DNA of 32,422 nt. Source: a virus. The translations under genes were made by a program, and so were the position numbers. Below are positions 1 through 6,617 of this stretch, one piece after another (within the stretch, counting starts at the first letter, position 1; each line of letters starts with the position of its first letter). The notes below the pieces were generated by a model that saw only the letters and a program-made list of their open reading frames with translations, made no database searches and had not been told where the DNA came from. Where the stretch lies: IMG/VR virus record IMGVR_UViG_3300022858_000100, positions 1 to 32,422 of that record; one strand, given 5' to 3'.

Positions 1-2
1 AG

Positions 3-113
3 GCTAGTCAAGCGGCGACAGTCTCGGCGTGGGATGCAACTAATTTTACTTTAAGCTGGACTAAGGCGGGAGCGGGAGCGCAAGCAGTTTATACCTGGAT
101 AGCATTATACTAA
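3..113 (+). CDS. Tail-fibre protein, C-terminal fragment (5' truncated)
   Basis: The reading frame enters from the left edge (first full codon at position 3) and encodes 36 residues ending in a Trp/Tyr-rich beta pattern (AWDATNFTLSW, then VYTWIALY). This pattern is typical of the last strands of small trimeric phage fibre tip domains. Its TAA stop overlaps the next ATG (TAATG), so it is probably translationally coupled to the peptidase that follows. The N-terminal part of a fibre gene runs off the right edge of the window (31851 onward) and ends in a matching GLSGIPKQILFFAV strand. The two are probably one gene split by linearisation. Joined directly they are out of frame, so at least a few bases are missing. 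Confidence 0.6.
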   Translation, partial: ASQAATVSAWDATNFTLSWTKAGAGAQAVYTWIALY

Positions 114-697
114 TGGAAGAACCGAATATAAAATATTCAATCATCAGGTATCGCCACCAACAGCCTTGCGAGTGTTTGGCGAATAGCCTTTGTGCTTTGT
201 GCGAAAAGCAATTTGAACTTGATTACAACCTTGATGTGGAATTCAGCGCGGAACGGCTTGATAATATGTTTCGGGCTTTTATGGGAAAAACAGAAGAAAG
301 ACCTCTTAGAAAAAAGGACATGATGAGGTTTATATCGAGGGATGGGTTGATTGATGAGAAAAGCGGGAAGGTCTTTGAAAATATGACATTTTATCGCGCT
401 CCATCCGTAGACCAGGAGGATATAAAAAAACACTTGATCGAAAAAGGATGCTTGCAACTCTCTATTAGAACATGGACTAGGAAATGGAAAGAGCGAAAGT
501 TTAGGAGTTTTCACGGGGAGAAACAATTGAGAGTCCCGGACAAATTTAAGATAAAGGGCGGTCACTCTATCTTGATAGTAGGCTTCGATGCAATCCGGGG
601 ATGGGAAATATTAGATTCTCATTATGATTTTACTTATTTCTTAGCTGTAAAAGACCTCCCAAAGATTAAAAAATCACTTTATTATTTAAAAATATAA
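113..697 (+). CDS. Papain-like cysteine peptidase (putative)
   Basis: A 194-residue protein. The N-terminal QQPCECLANSLC resembles the Gln...Cys active-site segment of papain-fold peptidases, with Cys21 followed by x-Ala as the likely nucleophile. The C-terminal GGHSILIVGFD gives the catalytic His151, and WEILDSHY gives Asp168 where papain has Asn-Ser-Trp. The Cys-His-Asp order and spacing fit a C1- or C39-like fold. There is no signal peptide or membrane segment. It lies between the fibre gene and an M23 peptidase, so a role in lysis or in local cell-wall cleavage during entry is plausible but inferred. The start is fixed by the TAATG overlap with the fibre stop. A bacteriocin-type C39 domain is an alternative. 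Confidence 0.55.
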   Translation: MEEPNIKYSIIRYRHQQPCECLANSLCALCEKQFELDYNLDVEFSAERLDNMFRAFMGKTEERPLRKKDMMRFISRDGLIDEKSGKVFENMTFYRAPSVDQEDIKKHLIEKGCLQLSIRTWTRKWKERKFRSFHGEKQLRVPDKFKIKGGHSILIVGFDAIRGWEILDSHYDFTYFLAVKDLPKIKKSLYYLKI

Positions 698-700
698 ACT

Positions 701-1405
701 ATGTTTCCAACAGAATTCACGCTACCTTTACTCGGATGGGATTGGCTTCAATATGCCCCTCCACAAAAAGCCTTCCACCCTGGGCTTGATCTAGGCTTGA
801 AGGGGACGGACGATAGTGGTCAAGAAATTTACGCAACAAAGCCAGGTTTCATTGAATTTATCAATGACAAGCCTTCATATTATCACAGCCGAGGGTTTGG
901 GAACTTTGTTATTGTTCACCATGACGACGGTAAATATACTCGCCATGCTCACCTTTTGGGCTTCCCGGCTGGGCTAACAGTAGGGCAACAAGTAAAAGCG
1001 GCTGATGTTGTAGGTTATCTAGGGTCAACTGGCTCATCATACAGCCCTCACGACCATTTTGAGGTCTTTGGCGAGGAACTAGCCGAAATACAGCGCAAGC
1101 ACCGTGTGGGGGTATTGAAACGCCCTTTTTGCTTCTATCCAAAAGGCTATTCTAAAAAGTGGGTAATGGAGCATTATTGCGACCCCTGGGCGTGGCTCGA
1201 GGAAGTAGACCAAATCCCCTTCTGGGCGACTAGCGACTGGCAGAAAGCTAAGGATATAGGGATCGCCCCGGAGAATCCTTTTGAAGTAATAGACCTTGAT
1301 AAATTCCAGGAATATCTAGTTAAACTCAAGAAAATTTCGACAATAGATGAAATGCCGGCTTACCGCGCGATGGTTATACTTGGCAAACTCGGACTGTTGA
1401 AGTAA
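701..1405 (+). CDS. M23-family zinc metallopeptidase, probable endolysin
   Basis: A 234-residue LytM/lysostaphin-type peptidase that should cut peptide cross-bridges of peptidoglycan. The complete metal and catalytic set is visible: H26xxxD30 (HPGLD), H84 (RHAHL) and H117-x-H119 followed by Phe-Glu (HDHFEV). By family knowledge H26, D30 and H119 bind zinc, and H84 and H117 act in catalysis. Residues about 140-234 form a separate C-terminal region ending AYRAMVILGKLGLL, possibly wall-binding. No signal peptide is present, so release needs a holin or entry as a virion protein. It starts 3 nt after the preceding stop and is the last gene before a strong terminator, so it closes the late operon. 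Confidence 0.85.
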   Translation: MFPTEFTLPLLGWDWLQYAPPQKAFHPGLDLGLKGTDDSGQEIYATKPGFIEFINDKPSYYHSRGFGNFVIVHHDDGKYTRHAHLLGFPAGLTVGQQVKAADVVGYLGSTGSSYSPHDHFEVFGEELAEIQRKHRVGVLKRPFCFYPKGYSKKWVMEHYCDPWAWLEEVDQIPFWATSDWQKAKDIGIAPENPFEVIDLDKFQEYLVKLKKISTIDEMPAYRAMVILGKLGLLK

Positions 1406-1450
1406 AATGTAACTGTTGTTTTGCTTTTAAGGCATAACACGAGGGGTTAG

Positions 1451-1480
1451 AGGGCGTTGATAAAACAGCGCCCTTTTTCT
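1451..1480 (+). terminator. Rho-independent terminator
   Basis: A perfect 6-bp stem, AGGGCG (1451-1456) with CGCCCT (1469-1474), a 12-nt loop, and a run of five T from 1474. It lies about 45 nt after the M23 peptidase stop and separates the late genes from the following region. The rest of 1406-1554 has no gene that I can support. Confidence 0.75.
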
Positions 1481-1554
1481 TAAAGAAACTATTGCTTTCT
1501 AGTAGATAGTAGCGTATAGTAGGAAGTACTGGCGAATAAATAACCCCTCATTTT

Positions 1555-1722
1555 ATGCACCAGACAACCTACATTCCGAGCCGCCTACAGAGGCGACACT
1601 CTCAATTCGAGCAATTGAATAAGGTCTTTATGACCGCGATTGCTATGTTCTTAGTAATGTCTATTTTGATTTTGATTTTGCCAAAAGTCCCGGAAGTAAT
1701 TTACTTTTATAAAAACTGTTAA
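1555..1722 (+). CDS. Small single-pass membrane protein
   Basis: A 55-residue protein with a basic N-terminus (RLQRRH at residues 10-15) and one strongly hydrophobic helix at about residues 24-42 (VFMTAIAMFLVMSILILIL), followed by a short polar tail. The start is supported by TAAC 10 nt upstream and by a leader (TAACCCCTC) like those of the genes at 2412 and 6618. Function unknown. A topology of N-in with one helix could fit a small regulatory peptide or a holin-like protein, but there is no specific evidence. It ends one base before the next ATG. Confidence 0.6.
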   Translation: MHQTTYIPSRLQRRHSQFEQLNKVFMTAIAMFLVMSILILILPKVPEVIYFYKNC

Positions 1723-1723
1723 T

Positions 1724-1870
1724 ATGGAAAAATACTTTTGTCCTAAGTGTGGCGGAGAAGCACACCCGGAGGAAATGCTTGTCGGTCGGACAACTCATGC
1801 AAACGAGGACGATGAGTTTGAAACCTTCCTTATCTGTAGCGAATGCGGACATGAGGAAAATGTTAGTTGA
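1724..1870 (+). CDS. Zinc-ribbon small protein
   Basis: A 48-residue acidic protein with two knuckles, CPKC (residues 6-9) and CSEC (about residues 38-41), separated by about 28 residues. This is a rubredoxin/zinc-ribbon arrangement likely to bind one zinc ion. It starts one base after the preceding stop and ends with TGA. Small zinc ribbons of this kind are common in phage early regions and often bind nucleic acid or host transcription proteins. The exact role here is unknown. Confidence 0.65.
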   Translation: MEKYFCPKCGGEAHPEEMLVGRTTHANEDDEFETFLICSECGHEENVS

Positions 1871-1988
1871 TGGTAGAATTCCCTTACAGAATGGGGACAA
1901 AATTAGCTTCCCTCCGCTTAACCCTTGCGACACGATGCAAGCCAAAAGACTTTCTTTTAAAAAAATAGCATCAAAAGGCAACGGTTAA
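1851..1988 (+). CDS. Small hypothetical protein overlapping the zinc ribbon
   Basis: A 45-residue frame (42 if it starts at ATG 1860) overlapping the end of the zinc-ribbon gene. It reads MLVDGRIPLQNGDKISFPP and ends with a basic KKIASKGNG tail and a TAA. Its composition looks more protein-like than the alternative frame at 1870-1968. No TAAC signal precedes it, as is usual here for overlapping, coupled genes. Function unknown. Confidence 0.4.
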   Translation: MRKMLVDGRIPLQNGDKISFPPLNPCDTMQAKRLSFKKIASKGNG

Positions 1989-2050
1989 GTATGGGATTCT
2001 GCTCTCAACAAGTGCCTCGCGCATATCCGCCTTTTATTATCACAACACAA

Positions 2051-2079
2051 TTGCCGGGGTCGGAGAATTGGGATATAAT
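2051..2079 (+). promoter_or_regulatory. Sigma-70-type promoter, early operon
   Basis: TTGCCG (2051-2056), a 17-nt spacer and a perfect TATAAT (2074-2079). Transcription would begin near 2086 and run through the palindrome into the recombination and replication genes. Confidence 0.6.
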
Positions 2080-2137
2080 GATATTGCTTTTCGTAGAAGT
2101 ACCACAACTCCCGGCGATGAGGCGCTGGGTTTTTGTG

Positions 2138-2179
2138 GGTGTATAACATTCTATACGATCGTATAAGATTCTATACACC
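2138..2179 (+). promoter_or_regulatory. 42-bp interrupted palindrome (operator or RNA hairpin)
   Basis: The outer arms GGTGTATA / TATACACC and the perfect inner 14-mer TATACGATCGTATA are symmetric about position 2158.5. Only the 6-nt joints differ, so 17 of 21 positions are symmetric. The half-sites also read as direct repeats of ATTCTATAC. It lies about 60 nt downstream of the promoter, where a repressor could block elongation. As RNA it would form a long hairpin, and no T-tract follows it. Confidence 0.6.
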
Positions 2180-2411
2180 TAAAAAGCCCGCGTCATGCTT
2201 TGGCAAATTTTAGCTTTCGCTGGGCTTTGCAAGCAATGTCTCGAGCTTTCAGGGGGCTTGTGCCGACAGACAAAATGAGGTTTTAAAGGCAATCTTACTA
2301 TATTACATAAAAACATTTTGGAGTCAAACGCAACCCGAAAGGATTATTAAGGCTTGGCGAATAGTAGTAAATAGGATAACGTAGGAGTACGTATTTATAA
2401 CCCCTTGTATT

Positions 2412-3452
2412 ATGGCAAAGGAAACAAAGTCGAAGGCATTGTCGACTAAAAAGCAAGATGCTAGTTTTGCAATGACTTTCGGAGAGTCGGAGCTTAACTT
2501 GATTAAGGAAACTATTACTCCGGGTGCAACTCAAACAGAATTCAATCTGTTTGTTTACGATGCACAAAGCAGAGGTTTAAATCCTCTTAGAAAGGAGATC
2601 TATTGGGTGCAAAGAGAAAACAGCTTCAAGAAACCTGACGGTAGCTGGGGAAAGAAGAAGGTTTCTTCTCATCAAGTCGGAATTGATGGCTTTCGAAAGG
2701 TTGCTCAATCAACGGGTGAGTATGAGGGACAGGCTGAAATTCGCTATGGGGAAGATATTGAACTTTTTGGAATACACGTCCCTGAATATGCGGAGGTTGG
2801 CGTACGCCGAAAGGGATTCACAGAGCCTCTTTTTGCTCGAGCTTACTTTGTAGAACACGCTCAAGCCTACGAGGATAAATACAAAAAAGGTGTAAAAAAA
2901 CTAGGTTCTATGTGGGCAAAAATGCCTCGCCTAATGATCGCAAAGTGCGCGGAGGCTCTTGCTTTGAGAAAATCATTTCCAGATTCGTTATCAGGTCTTT
3001 ATACAACCGACGAAATGTCGTCTGCTGACAACGATGTTGAGGTCAAAGAGGTGACACCCAAAACGGCAGCCACCCCAAAGCTCAAAGAGGTTGACCCGAA
3101 AACAGGAGAGATTAAACAAGAAGATTTTGATCTTGAAACACCTATCACAGACTCAAAGCCTCAATGCGCTACCAGGACTCAAGAAAAGCAGTACGCGGAG
3201 CTTATGGATAAACTAGGGCTTCTTATGAGTTGGACTCCAACGGCGACTCAGCAAATGATGGTAAAGGGTCTTGAAAGCCTGAAGGCGAAAGCCTTTGAGG
3301 ATTTATCTGAAGTGATGGCGGGCAAACTTATCGCGAAAATCGAGCAGAAAATCAAAGAAAAAGAGGTTGATGCAGAAACAAAGGTCAAAGAGGAAGTGAG
3401 TCCAGAAGATGTCGCAGCCGTGTTTGATTCTACTGTTGAGGATGTAAAATAA
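2412..3452 (+). CDS. bet: Bet/RecT-family single-strand annealing protein
   Basis: A 346-residue annealase. The lambda-Bet family signatures are clear: GIDGFRKVA at residues 90-98, the WAKMP...AKCAEALALRK block at about 168-188, and LSGLYTTDEM at 193-202. These proteins anneal complementary single strands during recombination-dependent replication and repair. The C-terminal third (about 205-346) is charged and low in conservation, as is usual. The start has TAAC 10 nt upstream. No alkaline exonuclease partner or single-strand binding protein is recognisable next to it, which is unusual for a Bet operon. The adjacent Gp157-like gene fits a recombination/replication cluster. Confidence 0.85.
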   Translation: MAKETKSKALSTKKQDASFAMTFGESELNLIKETITPGATQTEFNLFVYDAQSRGLNPLRKEIYWVQRENSFKKPDGSWGKKKVSSHQVGIDGFRKVAQSTGEYEGQAEIRYGEDIELFGIHVPEYAEVGVRRKGFTEPLFARAYFVEHAQAYEDKYKKGVKKLGSMWAKMPRLMIAKCAEALALRKSFPDSLSGLYTTDEMSSADNDVEVKEVTPKTAATPKLKEVDPKTGEIKQEDFDLETPITDSKPQCATRTQEKQYAELMDKLGLLMSWTPTATQQMMVKGLESLKAKAFEDLSEVMAGKLIAKIEQKIKEKEVDAETKVKEEVSPEDVAAVFDSTVEDVK

Positions 3453-3477
3453 TAACTAGCATTAACTAAAATTAACT

Positions 3478-3972
3478 ATGACTGATTCACTTATCGTAAA
3501 CAACAATTATAAAGACCTACTTGTGAATGTTGTTGACGCATCAACCGGGGAGCTTGCCGAGACTGATCTAATGAAGCTCGACGAAATAGACTGCAAGCCC
3601 GCCGAGAAAACTAACGCAATCGCCCAGGTGTTCAAACTGTTTGAAGTCGACGAGAAACAGGTTGAGGATAAAATCAAGGCGATGCAAATGGAGCTAATGG
3701 ATTTTAGGCGTAAGAAAGAAGCCGTGCGGAATCTTATGGCTGAGTCTATGGCTGAGAATGGCTTGAAGAAAATGGAAACTATTTACTTTGCCGCAACATT
3801 CAAGAAGAACCCGCCTCGGCTTGTAATCGAGGAAGGTGCGAATGTTGATCAATATACCCGGATCGAAACTGTCGAATCTGTAGACAAAATCGCAATCAAG
3901 CAAGACTTGAAAGCCGGGAAGCCGGTTGAAGGTTGCAGACTCGAACAGACTGAAAGATTAGAAATTAAATAA
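3478..3972 (+). CDS. Gp157-like siphovirus protein
   Basis: A 164-residue protein with the pattern of the siphovirus Gp157 family. It has an N-terminal helical part with a coiled segment (IAQVFKLFEVDEKQVEDKIKAM, broken here, about residues 46-70), a basic stretch (DFRRKKEAVRNLM), and a C-terminal part ending DLKAGKPVEGCRLE, close to the family's lysine-glycine-x-x-x-glycine-cysteine/alanine ending. Members sit beside recombinases in phage genomes and have been linked to resistance to host defence, but the biochemistry is unclear. TAAC is 11 nt before the ATG. Confidence 0.7.
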   Translation: MTDSLIVNNNYKDLLVNVVDASTGELAETDLMKLDEIDCKPAEKTNAIAQVFKLFEVDEKQVEDKIKAMQMELMDFRRKKEAVRNLMAESMAENGLKKMETIYFAATFKKNPPRLVIEEGANVDQYTRIETVESVDKIAIKQDLKAGKPVEGCRLEQTERLEIK

Positions 3973-3984
3973 CAATAAAACGCT

Positions 3985-4359
3985 ATGAAGAAACCACAAA
4001 CAATTAGAACAAATCCGGATATTCAATGGGTGTTTAACGAAGGAGTGGAGAAAAATAAAAGAATAAAAACTATTTTAAATGAGATTGGTTGCATTGCTGA
4101 TAAGCAAAAAGACTTACACAAAACAATAACCTTGGATATGTTTTTTACAATGTTTGGAGGGGCAAACGGTTCTAAAACAAAACTCGCTGCATTTAGTAAT
4201 TCGTATTTTTTAAGTAACTTCAAGGACTTAAAGAATTTTAAAATCACGAAATTGCGTGATCGAGTAGCAAAGGATCATAGATATATAAGGTCTTTACAGG
4301 CTAGAATAAAAGAGTTGGAGAGGTACGAGCCACACCCATACGACGAAGAATATTTATAA
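3985..4359 (+). CDS. Hypothetical protein, early operon
   Basis: A 124-residue basic protein that I do not recognise. The C-terminal half (about residues 85-115, ITKLRDRVAKDHRYIRSLQ) is strongly helical and charged and may form a coiled coil. The middle has an FFTMFGGANGSKTKLAAF stretch. No cysteines form a metal site. It is 12 nt downstream of the Gp157-like gene with TAAC 11 nt before the ATG, so it is probably co-transcribed with the recombination genes. Confidence 0.65.
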   Translation: MKKPQTIRTNPDIQWVFNEGVEKNKRIKTILNEIGCIADKQKDLHKTITLDMFFTMFGGANGSKTKLAAFSNSYFLSNFKDLKNFKITKLRDRVAKDHRYIRSLQARIKELERYEPHPYDEEYL

Positions 4360-4392
4360 CACACCCTTTTAGCCACATATCCCTACTAAACA

Positions 4393-4647
4393 ATGTTAAA
4401 ACTAACGAAAAAACAGGAGAAGGAAGTTCGATTGATGATAAAATGTTTTGAGTCTCTGAATATAGACAAGCCCAGGATTGAGTTTGAAATCGTAGCACCC
4501 GACCCGGATATTCCGAGAAAGTATTGGGGATATTTACGCTTTTGCATTGTTGGTTTTATTGATGGCGAAGAAAGGGCTGTCGACGGAATGTTTAAGGATA
4601 TGAACGAGCTTTGCAAAAGATGGGAAAATTTTTTTTCCCCGAATTAG
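4393..4647 (+). CDS. Hypothetical protein
   Basis: An 84-residue protein, unrecognised. It has an N-terminal basic helix (LTKKQEKEVRLMIKCFESL), a central beta-like segment (YWGYLRFCIVGFIDG) and an acidic helical end. It lacks the TAAC signal. A minus-strand frame over the same bases is a shadow. It lies within the early operon between other small unknown genes. Confidence 0.55.
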   Translation: MLKLTKKQEKEVRLMIKCFESLNIDKPRIEFEIVAPDPDIPRKYWGYLRFCIVGFIDGEERAVDGMFKDMNELCKRWENFFSPN

Positions 4648-4663
4648 ATTTTAACAAAACACC

Positions 4664-4981
4664 ATGGCAGCTAAACTTACAGACCTCGGGAGGCTTAGAA
4701 AAGCCTTGAGGCAACAGCAGGGGGCAACAGAGGATGGAATTCTGCACTTTCATAATGATTACAAAGGTAATTTTTATTATTTTGACGCTTTTCTTTTTAG
4801 AAATCATTTCAGAAAGGAAGATATTTTGTTTTCAAATATTTACGAGGAGTTGTTTCACAATGCCCACAATTGGAAGTTTATCAGGCGTTGCGCAATTGAG
4901 GAGTTTTTTGATAATAGTTTTGATGCCGCGATTAAATACCTGGTAGATGAATACGAAAAACGGAATGGGAAAATAATTTAA
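4664..4981 (+). CDS. Hypothetical protein
   Basis: A 105-residue protein, unrecognised. It is rich in Phe, Tyr, His and Asn (FHNDYKGNFYYFDAFLF), with a helical acidic C-terminus (AIKYLVDEYEKRNGKII). TAAC lies 8 nt before the ATG, supporting this start. An alternative +1-frame ORF at 4734-4946 is a shadow. Confidence 0.6.
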   Translation: MAAKLTDLGRLRKALRQQQGATEDGILHFHNDYKGNFYYFDAFLFRNHFRKEDILFSNIYEELFHNAHNWKFIRRCAIEEFFDNSFDAAIKYLVDEYEKRNGKII

Positions 4982-4997
4982 TTTTTAACAACACACT

Positions 4998-5138
4998 ATG
5001 ATGGAAAAATCAATGTTTCAAAAGCACGTCCTGGACATAATGCTCGCCGTAAAGGAAACCGCGTTGAAAGTCGGCGCGGCGATAATGTCGGAACACGAAA
5101 CTTATATGCAGGAATTACAAAATAACCCTACAAAGTAA
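4998..5138 (+). CDS. Small hypothetical helical protein
   Basis: A 46-residue protein (MMEKSMFQKHVLDIMLAV...) that looks like one or two amphipathic helices. TAAC is 8 nt before the first ATG. Its TAA overlaps the next ATG (TAATG), so it is probably coupled to the helix-turn-helix gene that follows. Function unknown. Confidence 0.6.
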   Translation: MMEKSMFQKHVLDIMLAVKETALKVGAAIMSEHETYMQELQNNPTK

Positions 5139-5341
5139 TGGAAAAACTGTACACAATCCAGGAGCTTCACGAGGCGGACTTCTTTCCTTTTAAGCAATGT
5201 ACGATCCGCAAGCTTGTAAAAAGAGGGGTACTTAAAGCGATCAATGTTGCCGTCACGGGGACACTCCCGAGGTGGAGGATAACTCAGACAGAAGTCAACA
5301 AGTTTCTATCAAAAAAAGGTGTAAAAGCCCTTGCAAATTAG
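5138..5341 (+). CDS. Excisionase/MerR-like helix-turn-helix protein
   Basis: A 67-residue winged-helix DNA-binding protein. LYTIQELHE...CTIRKLVKRGVLKAI gives the first helix, turn and recognition helix, and PRWRITQTEVNKFL is the beta-wing and last helix seen in excisionase-type (helix-turn-helix 17) proteins. It may act as a regulator or architectural protein. There is no integrase in the window, so a true excisionase role has no support. It immediately precedes an intergenic stretch with a promoter-like site and a long inverted repeat, which could be its target. Confidence 0.7.
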   Translation: MEKLYTIQELHEADFFPFKQCTIRKLVKRGVLKAINVAVTGTLPRWRITQTEVNKFLSKKGVKALAN

Positions 5342-5358
5342 CAGGGGTTTGGTATGCT
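5331..5358 (+). promoter_or_regulatory. Possible promoter before the replication gene
   Basis: TTGCAA (5331-5336), a 16-nt spacer and an extended -10, TGG-TATGCT (hexamer 5353-5358). Each hexamer matches the consensus at four of six bases. It overlaps the end of the helix-turn-helix gene and would drive the replication protein. Confidence 0.35.
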
Positions 5359-5369
5359 CAAATTACTAA

Positions 5370-5440
5370 TAGCACACTACAAATGCCCAAAGACCAAACA
5401 ATATTCGACAACTTCCCGCTTCTGTCTTTGTGGTGTGCTA
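5370..5440 (+). repeat. Long inverted repeat in the leader of the replication gene
   Basis: TAGCACACTACAAA (5370-5383) and TTTGTGGTGTGCTA (5427-5440) are complementary at 13 of 14 positions, with a G-T pair at the exception and a 43-nt loop between them. This could be an RNA leader hairpin, a protein-binding dyad or part of an origin. The 5342-5489 interval has no convincing gene. Confidence 0.6.
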
Positions 5441-5489
5441 ACTCCAAAGGGCGCAGAGGCGGGGATTTGTTTAATATTAAAAAAATCGC

Positions 5490-6275
5490 ATGAAAGAATC
5501 TTTTTACTTTCCACATGACAGCAACGCGTCGCAAGACCCGAAAATGATGATACTCTTGTCGGAGTGTGGTCTTGCTGGGGTTGGGATGTATTGGGTTCTT
5601 GTTGAAATTTTACATCAGCAAGAGGATGGGCGAATCAAAAAGGAAGCCTATAAACAATACATCAAGTTTTATTGTGGAGAAAAAGGCGGCACAGGTTTTT
5701 TGGACAAAATTGAACAAGTGTTGAACACCTGCGGGCTTTTGTTAAACAAAGACGGATTTATTTATTCAGAGAGGGTTTTACAGAATAAGAAATACAGGGA
5801 AAATATATCAAAACAGCGATCCTTGGCGGGGAAGAAAAGCGCAGAGGCTAGGGCTAAGCCAACAAGTGTTGAACAAAATTTAACAAGTGTTGAACAAGGA
5901 AAGGAAAGGAAAGGAAAGGAAAGGAAAACAAAGGAAATAAAGGAAAGTATATATATGTCGGATTCTGACGAATACCGACTAGCAATATTATTAGCAAACA
6001 AAATTTTAGAAAATAATCCAAGCCACAAGTTTTCCATTATGGAAGATGATGAGTTTGATTCAAAAATGCAGGGTTGGGCAAAACACATGGATTTGCTTAT
6101 GAGAAAAGATAGGAGAACTTTTGAACAAGTTGAAATTATGATTAAGTGGTGTCAAAACGATTCATTCTGGCAAGCCAATATTTTATCGCCCTCGAAGTTG
6201 AGGGATCAGTTTGATACACTAATCGCCCAATGCAAACGCGGAGGGAATAAAAATAAAGTTATAAAAATTTCTTAA
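5490..6275 (+). CDS. DUF4373-type phage replication initiator protein
   Basis: A 261-residue protein. The N-terminus (YFPHDSNASQDPKMMILL, then GVGMYWVLVEIL) is the signature of the DUF4373/Lin1244 domain found in phage replication proteins. A lysine/arginine/glutamate-rich linker (about residues 130-155) is followed by a C-terminal domain with DDEFDSKMQGWAKH and WQANILSPSKLRDQFDTL, which resembles DnaD-like helicase-loading domains. It probably recognises the origin and recruits the host helicase. The gene itself carries iteron-like repeats and a purine tract. The start is preceded by AAAAAAATCGC rather than TAAC. Confidence 0.75.
   Translation: MKESFYFPHDSNASQDPKMMILLSECGLAGVGMYWVLVEILHQQEDGRIKKEAYKQYIKFYCGEKGGTGFLDKIEQVLNTCGLLLNKDGFIYSERVLQNKKYRENISKQRSLAGKKSAEARAKPTSVEQNLTSVEQGKERKGKERKTKEIKESIYMSDSDEYRLAILLANKILENNPSHKFSIMEDDEFDSKMQGWAKHMDLLMRKDRRTFEQVEIMIKWCQNDSFWQANILSPSKLRDQFDTLIAQCKRGGNKNKVIKIS
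5714..5960 (+). other. Putative replication origin inside the initiator gene
   Basis: The 14-mer ACAAGTGTTGAACA occurs at 5714-5727, 5862-5875 and 5883-5896. The last two are 21 nt apart (two helical turns). The first copy is read in a different codon frame from the other two, so the DNA rather than the protein appears to be conserved. They are followed by a run of AAGGA units (about 5897-5930) and an AT-rich TATATATAT stretch (about 5948-5956) that could unwind. This resembles lambda-type origins placed in the initiator gene. Confidence 0.55.
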
Positions 6276-6285
6276 AAAAATTGCA

Positions 6286-6600
6286 ATGAAAATTTTAATC
6301 ACAAAAGACGCAAAGATCGTTATTACTGAGGCGGAAGCTGAAAAAGTGTTTAACAACATGCCCGGCAGTAAATTTATTGTACTGAATGGGCAAATGATCC
6401 AGGTTGCTTTTATTTCAGGATTATTCGACCTCGATTTCTACATCAAGCAAGAAGCCGACACGTTGAAGTTGAAATATTTAAGAAGGTGTAAGAAGTGCGG
6501 AGAGATTCTTGATCGAAAGGGTGTTTGCCCTTGCAAAGATAATCCGGAGTTGAGAGAAAACCACCTTTTCAAGATAGACGATCAAAAACTTTTAAAATAA
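6286..6600 (+). CDS. Hypothetical protein with C-terminal zinc ribbon
   Basis: A 104-residue protein. CKKC and CPC lie about 14 residues apart near residues 68-85 and form a likely zinc ribbon. The N-terminal 60 residues are a beta/alpha region without a recognised fold (MKILITKDAKIVITEAEAE). The start is preceded by AAAAAAATTGCA, a variant of the leader motif seen at the replication gene. It follows that gene after 10 nt, so it is probably part of the early operon. Confidence 0.6.
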   Translation: MKILITKDAKIVITEAEAEKVFNNMPGSKFIVLNGQMIQVAFISGLFDLDFYIKQEADTLKLKYLRRCKKCGEILDRKGVCPCKDNPELRENHLFKIDDQKLLK

Positions 6601-6617
6601 AATTAACCCCTTGTCTT

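Larger units (their letters stand above)
1989..2411 (+). other. Regulatory intergenic region before the recombination operon
   Basis: About 420 nt without a convincing gene. It holds a consensus-like promoter (2051-2079), a 42-bp near-palindrome (2138-2179), a further 7-bp complementary pair AAAGCCC (2183-2189) / GGGCTTT (2222-2228), and a small dyad ACGTA-GGAG-TACGT (2379-2392) just before the recT-like start. Short frames at 1991-2146 (51 codons) and 2195-2278 (27 codons) exist but lack the start signal used elsewhere. Confidence 0.6.

Noticed and set aside
1991-2146. 51-codon frame over the early promoter
   Set aside because: It overlaps the promoter and palindrome, has no TAAC signal, and its protein sequence shows no recognisable pattern.
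2195-2278. 27-codon frame (MLWQILAFAGLC...)
   Set aside because: Very short, no start signal, and it overlaps complementary RNA segments. Coding cannot be supported.
5138-5341. Excisionase as evidence of a temperate phage
   Set aside because: The fold is shared by many regulators. No integrase, attachment site or repressor was found in the window.
5354-5518. 54-codon frame across the inverted repeat
   Set aside because: It overlaps the replication gene start, lacks the start motif, and its composition looks random. The repeat explains the sequence better.
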